Below, piece after piece: positions 1 through 5,016 of a DNA stretch of 5,016 nt; the stretch's first letter is position 1; each line of letters begins with the position of its first letter. A program made the translations under genes and the position numbers. Source of the DNA: Flavobacteriaceae bacterium. GTDB lineage: Bacteria > Bacteroidota > Bacteroidia > Flavobacteriales > Flavobacteriaceae. The DNA lies in contig DAOUPU010000189.1 of assembly GCA_030625995.1 (NCBI GenBank), positions 1-5,016 of the forward strand, given 5' to 3'. The notes under the pieces were generated by a model. That model saw nothing but the letters and a program-made list of their open reading frames with translations. It ran no database searches and was not told where the DNA came from.

Positions 1-1008
1 GATAGTTTGATGAAGGAAGATATTTCGAAAAATGAAATAGTGCTGGTAGACAACAAAAATGACCAGAAGGTAGATGTCTTAGTAGATGGAAAATTATTTA
101 CTTCCTATCTATACACGAACGAGATGTCAGTTCTTAAAAAAACTACCCTTTATCCGATTGTATCCGCAAATGGTGAGGTGATCACACGTGGATTTCCAAT
201 AGACCCCAGGCCAAATGAAAGGACGGACCATCCACATCATATTGGAGCCTGGTTTAATTATGGCGATGTAAACGGATTGGATTATTGGAATAATTCGGAT
301 GCTATCTCGGAAGATAAAAAGGATGAAATGGGCACCATTCGCCATGAAAAAATTATTGATCTAAAAAATGGAAATGGAAAGGCAGAATTAATTGTAACTG
401 CAAACTGGTTAAAACCGGATGGAGAGATACTGCTAAAAGAGAAAACCAAATTTATTTTTTACGCTGATGATGGTAAAAGAATTATTGACAGAATAGTTAC
501 TTTAACAGCACTTGATGAACCGGTTCTATTTAAAGATAATAAAGAAGGAATGATTGCTATAAGAACTGCCAGGCAATTGGAACATCCAAGCGATAAACCT
601 GTTGTGTTAAGTGATGCACACGGTAATGAAACGGATGTGCCTGTATTGGATAACACGGGAGTAACCGGGCATTATCTTAGTAGCGAAGGATTGGAAGGTA
701 CAGATGTATGGGGTAAAAGAGCTAAATGGGTTGCCCTCTCCGGGACTATCAATGACAAGGATGTAACTGTAGCAATAATGGATGAACCGAATAATGTAGG
801 CTATCCAACGTATTGGCATGCAAGAGGTTATGGTTTGTTTGCTGCAAATGCTCTTGGGCAGAAAATATTTAGTGACGGAGAAGAGGAATTAAATTTTTCA
901 CTGGAACCGAAAGCTGAGGTAATATTTAAATATAGAATTGAGGTTTTGGATGGTAAAGCGAATAAAGAGCAATTAGAATCAGAGTATAATAATTTTATAA
1001 CTAAATAA
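1..1008 (+). CDS. DUF6807 ('PmoA family') protein, 5' end probably outside window
   Basis: The frame is open to the left edge (GAT AGT TTG precede the first ATG at 10), so this is probably the 3' part of a longer gene; relatives in Bacteroidota usually begin with a signal peptide or lipoprotein leader, absent here, and no ribosome binding site is visible before ATG-10. Numbering from that ATG (332 aa), the family hallmark is RTDHPHHIGAW at residues 71-81, followed by NYGDVNGLDYWNNS at 83-96. A second conserved block, YWHARGYGLFAANALG, lies at 268-283. These motifs match the Pfam family once called 'Methane oxygenase PmoA' and since renamed DUF6807; the old name is misleading and there is no reason to expect methane oxidation. 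The biochemical role is unknown to me. The clustered His residues and aromatic/Arg block would suit a metal or sugar site, which is inference. The next gene starts 11 bp downstream, supporting cotranscription and a role in the same sugar pathway. Confidence 0.85.
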   Translation, partial: DSLMKEDISKNEIVLVDNKNDQKVDVLVDGKLFTSYLYTNEMSVLKKTTLYPIVSANGEVITRGFPIDPRPNERTDHPHHIGAWFNYGDVNGLDYWNNSDAISEDKKDEMGTIRHEKIIDLKNGNGKAELIVTANWLKPDGEILLKEKTKFIFYADDGKRIIDRIVTLTALDEPVLFKDNKEGMIAIRTARQLEHPSDKPVVLSDAHGNETDVPVLDNTGVTGHYLSSEGLEGTDVWGKRAKWVALSGTINDKDVTVAIMDEPNNVGYPTYWHARGYGLFAANALGQKIFSDGEEELNFSLEPKAEVIFKYRIEVLDGKANKEQLESEYNNFITK

Positions 1009-1019
1009 ATTTTTCAAAA

Positions 1020-1706
1020 ATGATAAAAAAATATAGTATAACTCTAGGGATAATACTGGCATTAGTACTTTTTGTTGGATGGAATTATCCTACAATACAA
1101 TGGACTTATTTATTTAATGGTAAAAATCTTGACGGTTGGGTAAAGCGTGGAGGAGAGGCACAATATGTTGTTGAAGGTGATATGATCGTTGGGATCACCG
1201 GAAAGAACACGCCAAACACGTTTTTATGTACGGAAAAGGATTATTCAAATTTTATTTTCGAAGTTGATTTTCTTGTAGATGACAGAATGAATTCCGGAAT
1301 TCAGATTAGAAGTAATAGTATAGAATCTTATCGTGAAGGTCGTGTACACGGATACCAGGTTGAAATAGATCCATCCGCAAGATCTTATAGTGCAGGTATT
1401 TATGATGAATCAAGACGTGGATGGTTGTATGATCTGGGTAATAATGAAGCCGCGCGAAAGGCATTTAAACATAATGAATGGAATAAATTGCATATTGAAG
1501 CAATAGGAAATTCCATACGTACCTGGATTAATGGAGTTCCGGCCGCTAATCTTATTGATGATGTTACCGATAGAGGTTTTATTGGCTTACAGGTTCATCA
1601 AATGAAAACAGCCGGTGTAAAAGTAAAATGGAAGAATATAAGAATAATGGATTTAGGTACTACAACAGAATTCCCTCAAATTATTACCGGTAAACCATTA
1701 AAATAG
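1020..1706 (+). CDS. DUF1080 / 3-keto-disaccharide hydrolase family protein, membrane-anchored or exported
   Basis: A 228-residue protein consisting of one DUF1080 domain, a concanavalin-like beta-sandwich family annotated as 3-keto-disaccharide hydrolase. Family landmarks are LFNGKNLDGW (31-40), NSGIQIRS (91-98), GYQVEID (111-117), GIYDESRRGWL (126-136), the EWNKLHIEA strand (153-161) and GFIGLQVH (187-194 approximately). Characterised relatives cleave 3-keto-glycosides by hydrolysis or elimination, releasing the aglycone after C3 has been oxidised by a partner dehydrogenase. The N-terminus (MIKKY, then a hydrophobic run at about 7-21) is a signal peptide or signal anchor; no lipobox Cys and no clear AxA cleavage site is present, so I favour a periplasmic domain tethered to the inner membrane. 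The start ATG is preceded by an A/T-rich stretch with no Shine-Dalgarno sequence, normal for Bacteroidota. It lies between the DUF6807 gene (11 bp) and the DoxX gene (23 bp). Family is secure; exact substrate and whether it acts as lyase or hydrolase are not visible. Confidence 0.9.
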   Translation: MIKKYSITLGIILALVLFVGWNYPTIQWTYLFNGKNLDGWVKRGGEAQYVVEGDMIVGITGKNTPNTFLCTEKDYSNFIFEVDFLVDDRMNSGIQIRSNSIESYREGRVHGYQVEIDPSARSYSAGIYDESRRGWLYDLGNNEAARKAFKHNEWNKLHIEAIGNSIRTWINGVPAANLIDDVTDRGFIGLQVHQMKTAGVKVKWKNIRIMDLGTTTEFPQIITGKPLK

Positions 1707-1729
1707 ACTTTTAAATCGTTTATAAAAAT

Positions 1730-2197
1730 ATGGAATCTATCAAATACTCTAAAATACAAACTATTGTCCTGGTAGCGTTAAGATTGGTTGTTGGATATCA
1801 TTTCCTTTTTGAAGGAATGGATAAATTATTTACCCCTTCGCCTGGATGGACTTCAGCCGGATTTTTATTGCAATCTAATTGGCTGTTCGCTGATATTTTT
1901 CATTCTCTTGTGGAGTCTTCTATCATTTTAACTGTAATTGATTTTATGAATATTTGGGGTCAGATTTTGATCGGTTTAGGACTATTACTAGGGTTATTTT
2001 CCACTTGGGCTGCTTATGCCGGAGCCCTTTTAATTTTCTTCTATTATATTGCAATTCCACCTTTTGTTAATAGCTACACTTTTATTGATAAGAATTTATT
2101 GGAGTTATTTGCTTTTCTAGTTTTAGCCCTTTTTCCAACAAGTCAAATTATAGGAATCGATCTTTTAATTAATAAATTGAAAAAACGAAAGTCATGA
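1730..2197 (+). CDS. DoxX-family integral membrane protein
   Basis: A 155-residue, very hydrophobic protein with about four membrane segments: roughly 10-29, 66-90, 92-109 and 122-145, ending in the basic tail KLKKRKS. The first helix carries the DoxX-type pattern RLVVGYHFLFEGMDKLF (18-34), followed by GWTSAGFLLQ (39-48). The last helix begins KNLLELFAFLVLALFP (121-136), again typical of the family. DoxX/DoxD proteins include a subunit of archaeal thiosulfate:quinone oxidoreductase, and related membrane proteins handle electrons or redox partners; for most bacterial members the role is unknown. Its place between a 3-keto-glycoside-cleaving family gene and two exported sugar enzymes suggests it serves their redox chemistry, for example by passing electrons to quinone. 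That is inference: no haem or Cys-pair motif is seen. The stop codon overlaps the next start by 4 bp (ATGA), implying coupled translation. The start is preceded by an A-rich stretch without a Shine-Dalgarno sequence. Confidence 0.88.
   Translation: MESIKYSKIQTIVLVALRLVVGYHFLFEGMDKLFTPSPGWTSAGFLLQSNWLFADIFHSLVESSIILTVIDFMNIWGQILIGLGLLLGLFSTWAAYAGALLIFFYYIAIPPFVNSYTFIDKNLLELFAFLVLALFPTSQIIGIDLLINKLKKRKS
2194..2197 (+). promoter_or_regulatory. ATGA stop/start overlap (translational coupling)
   Basis: The ATG of the TIM-barrel gene and the TGA of the DoxX gene share the bases ATGA. This arrangement usually means that the ribosome finishing the first gene re-initiates on the second, and it favours this ATG over the in-frame ATG at 2209 as the true start. 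No independent ribosome binding site is evident just upstream. Confidence 0.8.
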
Positions 2198-3087
2198 AAA
2201 AATATAATATGCGTAGAAGAGATTTTATTAAAGGAACATTGTCATCAGGTATTGTTCTGGCAAGTTTGCCTTTATACAGCTACTCGGATATTTTAAGTAG
2301 TGATAATCAAATGAAACTTGGCCTTGTTACTTATCTATGGGCTAAGGAGTGGACGAATTCAGAAATTATTACCAATTGTGAAAAAGCAGGAATACAAGGA
2401 GTGGAACTTCGTTCGACGCATGCACACGGAGTTGAGATTACACTTAACAAAAAAGAGAGAAAAGAGATAAAGAAAATGTATAAAAACAGTGGTGTGGAAC
2501 TGGTTGGTTTGGGAAGTGCTGAAGAGTATGATCAAAAAGATCCGGCACTAGTTAGACAAGCCATTGAAAATACCAAAGCATTTATAAAGCTAAGCCATGA
2601 TGTTGGGGGATCAGGTGTTAAGGTCCGGCCAAATCACCTGCACGAGGATGTGCCACATGAGCAGACCATTGAACAAATAGGTAAAGCACTCAACGAAGTG
2701 GCGGCTTATGGTGCAGATTACGGGCAGGAAATACGTGTAGAAGTACATGGACGAGGTACTCAGAATCCGGAAATAATGAAGAAGATAATGGATGTAGCCG
2801 ACAATCCAAATGTGGGTGCTTGTTGGAATTGCAATCCGGAAGATCTGCAAGGAAAAGGATTTGATTACAACTTTAATCTGTTAAAGAACAGATTTGGAAA
2901 TACTGTACATATCAGAGAGTTAAACAGTGCTGATTATCCATATAATAGTTTAATGGATGGATTGATAAATATGAACTATGAAGGATGGCTTCTTTTAGAA
3001 TGTCGTTCGCATCCGGCCGAGACGATAAAAGCGATGGCTGAACAGAGACAAATATTTGACGATTGGATACAGAAAGGATCTAAATAG
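2194..3087 (+). CDS. Tat-exported sugar phosphate isomerase/epimerase-like TIM-barrel protein
   Basis: A 297-residue protein of the xylose-isomerase-like TIM-barrel superfamily (AP endonuclease 2 type). The N-terminus has a twin-arginine signal, RRRDFIKG at 7-14, followed by a moderately hydrophobic segment at 15-31, so a folded and probably metal-loaded protein is exported to the periplasm. The barrel starts near MKLGLVTYLW (40-49). Likely metal or active-site residues, placed by analogy with the superfamily, are E71 in GVELRS, E183 and H185 in RVEVHG, N212/N214 in CWNCNP, H239 in VHIREL and E269 in LLLECRSH. In the 3-keto-glycoside route known from Bacteroides, a TIM-barrel protein of this type hydrates the elimination product; the generic database name 'isomerase/epimerase' should not be read as acting on a sugar phosphate, which would be unlikely in the periplasm. 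The gene is translationally coupled to the DoxX gene. An in-frame ATG at 2209 would also keep the Tat motif, but the ATGA overlap supports 2194. Confidence 0.88.
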   Translation: MKKYNMRRRDFIKGTLSSGIVLASLPLYSYSDILSSDNQMKLGLVTYLWAKEWTNSEIITNCEKAGIQGVELRSTHAHGVEITLNKKERKEIKKMYKNSGVELVGLGSAEEYDQKDPALVRQAIENTKAFIKLSHDVGGSGVKVRPNHLHEDVPHEQTIEQIGKALNEVAAYGADYGQEIRVEVHGRGTQNPEIMKKIMDVADNPNVGACWNCNPEDLQGKGFDYNFNLLKNRFGNTVHIRELNSADYPYNSLMDGLINMNYEGWLLLECRSHPAETIKAMAEQRQIFDDWIQKGSK

Positions 3088-3166
3088 ATCTTCCATAATT
3101 GTTTGGAGTTCAATTAAAAAACCTCTTTTTAGTCATAATAACTTTCGGTTAACATGAATTTAATAT

Positions 3167-3172
3167 AGGAGA
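3167..3172 (+). promoter_or_regulatory. Shine-Dalgarno sequence of the oxidoreductase gene
   Basis: AGGAGA sits 8 bases before the ATG at 3181, a near-ideal ribosome binding site that fixes this start. It stands out because the other starts in the window have only A/T-rich leaders, as is usual in Bacteroidota. The whole 93-base gap (3088-3180) otherwise holds no gene. A TAACTTTCG at 3139-3147 only loosely resembles the Bacteroidota -7 box and has no TTTG at the proper distance upstream, so I do not call a promoter. Confidence 0.6.
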
Positions 3173-3180
3173 ATAACATA

Positions 3181-4779
3181 ATGGCAGATAATAAAGAAAA
3201 AGATAATTCAAACAATCAAATTTCCCGGCGAGATGTACTTAAGGGTTTGGCTGCCGTACCTGTATTAGGTTTGTTTACCTATGATTTTTGGAAAAAGCAA
3301 ACTCTGGAAAAAGCGAGAAACAAAATTGCGCAATTAGACCTTGGGTTGACTTCTGATGCACCTTCAATTCTTCCAAGTAGTTCCATGGGTAGTTCTGATA
3401 AGTTAATACGCATTGGTATTATTGGTGTGGGAGGAAGAGGAACTTCCTTACTTAAATCTGCCGGATTTATGACTCCTGAAGATTATAATGAGCTTTTTGA
3501 AAAAGCTAATAAGAATGATAAGGGGGCGGAGAGTAAACTGGAAAGATATTATAATCAGGACATGTTGAATATTCACGTTATTGGTATTTGTGATGTTTTT
3601 GATACACGAGCTGAGAAGGGCGTTCATATTGCTTCCAAAGGAATCCAACCAAATGGTGAGGCAGTTGATAATAAAAATGTAATACGGTATAAGAGATATC
3701 AGGATCTTTTGGCAAATCCTGATATTGATGCAGTAATAATCTCTACTCCTGATTTTCACCATGCGCATATGACCATTGATGCAGTCAATGCAGGAAAACA
3801 TGTTTATTGTGAAAAAGCAATGACAATGACAGAAGAAGAATTGCATCAGGTGTACGCGGCTGTAAAAAAGAGTGGTGTCGTTTTTCAATTAGGGCATCAG
3901 AATAGCAAAAATGAAACCTTTAAAAAGGCAAGAGAAATTGTAGATAAAAATATACTCGGTAAAGTAACCTTAGTTGAAACTACAACCAATAGAAATTCAC
4001 CGTACGGTGCCTGGATCAGGCATCTTGATAGCGATGGGAATCCAAAACCGGGTTCTCCCGAAACCATTGATTGGAAACAGTGGCTTGGAAATACCCCGGA
4101 GGTTCCTTTTAGTATAGAAAGGTATTATGGTTGGCCGAGGTGGTTTGCCTATGACACCGGACTCGCCGGACAATTATTTTCACATGAAGTGGATGCTTTG
4201 AACCAGATCATGGGCTTTGGAATTCCTAAGTCGGCAACTTCATCAGGAGGCATCTATTTCTATAAACAAGAACGAGATATGCCGGATACATTTCATTCTG
4301 TTTTGGAGTTTCCTGATAGAAAATTTACAATGCTTTATAGTGCTTGCCTTGCCAGTAGTAAATCTCGTGGAAGAGTTTTTATGGGAAGTGATGCCAGTAT
4401 GAAAGTGGGAGGTTCTTTGGAACTGAACGTAGACAGGGAGTCAATTCAATATAAGGAGAAAATCAAACATGGTTTGATATCCACTGAAAAACCATTTTAT
4501 ACCTATCCTGCTAAACCGATTAGCGTGGATGGTATTTCCTCCGCAACAGAATTATATTATGCCGAACGCGGACTTATCGATACAAGAGTGAAAGGGAAAA
4601 GCATGGATATCACACATTTGCACATCAAAGAATGGGTAGATGTGATCAGAAATGGAGGTACAACCGGTTGTAATATTGAAAAAGCCTTTGAAGATACGGT
4701 TGCCGTTCTGATGGTTCACAAATCTTATGTGGAGAACAGAAAAGTGGAATGGGATCCTGAAAATAGAAGAATTGTTTAA
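3181..4779 (+). CDS. Tat-exported Gfo/Idh/MocA-family oxidoreductase (candidate glycoside 3-dehydrogenase)
   Basis: A 532-residue NAD(P)-dependent sugar oxidoreductase, longer than the common 330-450 residues of the family. A Tat signal, ISRRDVLKG (14-22) with a hydrophobic stretch to about 34, directs it to the periplasm in folded, cofactor-loaded form. A roughly 40-residue arm (35-76) precedes the Rossmann fold, whose dinucleotide loop is IGVGGRG (81-87). An insert of about 40 residues (93-130) separates this from the next strand, HVIGICDVFDTRA (132-144). The usual EKP signature is CEKAMT (210-215), keeping the catalytic-type Lys212 but with Ala in place of Pro. The C-terminal domain has GQLFSHEVDALNQIMG (330-345), with H335 and D338 in the place of the family's catalytic pair. 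Relatives in 3-keto-glycoside pathways oxidise C3 of sugars; whether this one does so is inferred from its neighbours. The start is fixed by a good ribosome binding site and by the Tat signal. It is separated by 93 bp from the upstream gene and 97 bp from the GH92 gene. Confidence 0.92.
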   Translation: MADNKEKDNSNNQISRRDVLKGLAAVPVLGLFTYDFWKKQTLEKARNKIAQLDLGLTSDAPSILPSSSMGSSDKLIRIGIIGVGGRGTSLLKSAGFMTPEDYNELFEKANKNDKGAESKLERYYNQDMLNIHVIGICDVFDTRAEKGVHIASKGIQPNGEAVDNKNVIRYKRYQDLLANPDIDAVIISTPDFHHAHMTIDAVNAGKHVYCEKAMTMTEEELHQVYAAVKKSGVVFQLGHQNSKNETFKKAREIVDKNILGKVTLVETTTNRNSPYGAWIRHLDSDGNPKPGSPETIDWKQWLGNTPEVPFSIERYYGWPRWFAYDTGLAGQLFSHEVDALNQIMGFGIPKSATSSGGIYFYKQERDMPDTFHSVLEFPDRKFTMLYSACLASSKSRGRVFMGSDASMKVGGSLELNVDRESIQYKEKIKHGLISTEKPFYTYPAKPISVDGISSATELYYAERGLIDTRVKGKSMDITHLHIKEWVDVIRNGGTTGCNIEKAFEDTVAVLMVHKSYVENRKVEWDPENRRIV

Positions 4780-4786
4780 TGATACA

Positions 4787-4841
4787 CAGGAAAGGCGAAG
4801 AAATAAAATGTGCATTAAAGTATTAATTAATGTTTTTCCTG
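4787..4841 (+). repeat. Imperfect inverted repeat between oxidoreductase and GH92 genes
   Basis: CAGGAAA at 4787-4793 is exactly complementary to TTTCCTG at 4835-4841. The pairing can be extended inward by GU, GU, CG and GU pairs to 4797/4831, enclosing a 33-base AT-rich loop. The loop itself contains CATTAA/TTAATG (4813-4818 and 4827-4832), which would compete with the outer stem's inner pairs. No T-run follows, so an intrinsic terminator is not supported; it could be an mRNA processing or stability element, or chance. The rest of the 97-base gap (4780-4876) shows no recognisable promoter. Confidence 0.3.
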
Positions 4842-4876
4842 ACAAGACAGAAATTTACACCTAGAATCATCTAAAT

Positions 4877-5016
4877 ATGAAATTTCCCCAATACGCTCTG
4901 TTGTTAAGTATTCTTTTTCTTAGTAGTTGTACTAATTCTACAAAAAAAGATTATGCTGCAAAGGTCAATCCATTTATAGGAACCGTTGGAAGTGGAAATA
5001 CGTTTTTAGGTCCGGT
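4877..5016 (+). CDS. GH92 alpha-mannosidase-like lipoprotein, N-terminal fragment
   Basis: Only the first 46 codons are inside the window and the frame runs open through the right edge. The N-terminus MKFPQYALLLSILFLSSC is a lipoprotein signal peptide with lipobox LSSC, making Cys18 the lipidated residue. After a short linker comes KVNPFIGTVGSGNTFLGP (29-46), which matches the opening motif of glycoside hydrolase family 92 (typically VNPFIGTGGHGHTFPGA). GH92 enzymes are calcium-dependent exo-acting alpha-mannosidases of about 700-750 residues, common in Bacteroidota and used on host, fungal or algal mannose glycans. The fragment differs from the usual motif in having GSGN for GHGH, so the branch and linkage specificity cannot be judged. 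The start has no Shine-Dalgarno sequence but is the only ATG giving the complete signal peptide. The residues after Cys do not decide between periplasmic and surface location. It lies 97 bp downstream of the oxidoreductase gene. Confidence 0.8.
   Translation, partial: MKFPQYALLLSILFLSSCTNSTKKDYAAKVNPFIGTVGSGNTFLGP

Noticed and set aside
1..1008. The 'methane oxygenase PmoA' label as evidence for methane oxidation.
   Set aside because: The real particulate methane monooxygenase subunit A differs; this family was misnamed, and the context is sugar metabolism.
3077..3090. Palindromic GATCT-AAAT-AGATC spanning the stop codon of the TIM-barrel gene, considered as a terminator.
   Set aside because: The stem is only five strong pairs, AT-rich, and is followed by TTCCATAATTG rather than a T-run, so intrinsic termination is not supported.
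3114..3131. TTAAAAAACCTCTTTTTA in the gap before the oxidoreductase gene, considered as a terminator hairpin.
   Set aside because: The possible stem is only A-T pairs around a short CCTC-type loop and would be very unstable.
3102..3147. TTTG at 3102-3105 and TAACTTTCG at 3139-3147 as a Bacteroidota-type promoter pair.
   Set aside because: The spacing is about 33 bases instead of about 19-21, and the downstream element is imperfect.
3448..3888. A 146-codon open frame on the minus strand inside the oxidoreductase gene.
   Set aside because: It lies wholly inside a clearly conserved coding region, its product is rich in Ile, Ser, Cys and His with no recognisable domain, and it is a typical antisense shadow.
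4552..4845. A 97-codon minus-strand open frame at the 3' end of the oxidoreductase gene.
   Set aside because: Most of it overlaps the conserved C-terminal domain on the other strand and its product shows no family resemblance.

Overview
The window is AT-rich and densely coding, with every gene on the + strand. It looks like a stretch of carbohydrate-utilisation genes from a member of the Bacteroidota, most likely a flavobacterial or cytophagal lineage. The evidence is the mostly Shine-Dalgarno-free, A-rich start regions, a lipoprotein-type GH92 glycosidase, and exported DUF1080, TIM-barrel and Gfo/Idh/MocA proteins grouped together. The assignment comes from protein character alone; there is no rRNA or other marker gene here.

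Layout: (1) 1-1008, the 3' part of a DUF6807 ('PmoA family') gene whose start probably lies left of the window. (2) 1020-1706, a DUF1080 protein (3-keto-glycoside hydrolase/lyase family) with an N-terminal membrane segment. (3) 1730-2197, a four-helix DoxX-family membrane protein. (4) 2194-3087, a Tat-exported xylose-isomerase-like TIM-barrel protein overlapping the DoxX gene by 4 bp. (5) 3181-4779, a Tat-exported Gfo/Idh/MocA oxidoreductase after a 93-bp gap, with an unusually good Shine-Dalgarno sequence. (6) 4877 to the right edge, the first 46 codons of a GH92 alpha-mannosidase-like lipoprotein. Genes 1-4 are packed tightly enough (gaps of 11 and 23 bp and one ATGA overlap) to be one operon; genes 5 and 6 may be part of it or have their own initiation signals.

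Working model (inference): the DUF1080, TIM-barrel and Gfo/Idh/MocA proteins correspond in family to the oxidise-eliminate-hydrate route for breaking glycosidic bonds through 3-keto intermediates, described for gut Bacteroides. The oxidoreductase would oxidise C3 of a sugar, the DUF1080 protein would eliminate or hydrolyse the aglycone, and the TIM-barrel protein would hydrate or isomerise the product. Here all three carry export or membrane signals, so the chemistry would be periplasmic. That raises the question of how the oxidoreductase's bound cofactor is re-oxidised. The DoxX-like protein, encoded inside the cluster and translationally coupled to the TIM-barrel gene, is a plausible but unproven link to the quinone pool. 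The GH92 gene suggests, weakly, a mannose-containing glycan. No mobile element, tRNA, rRNA or CRISPR array was seen.
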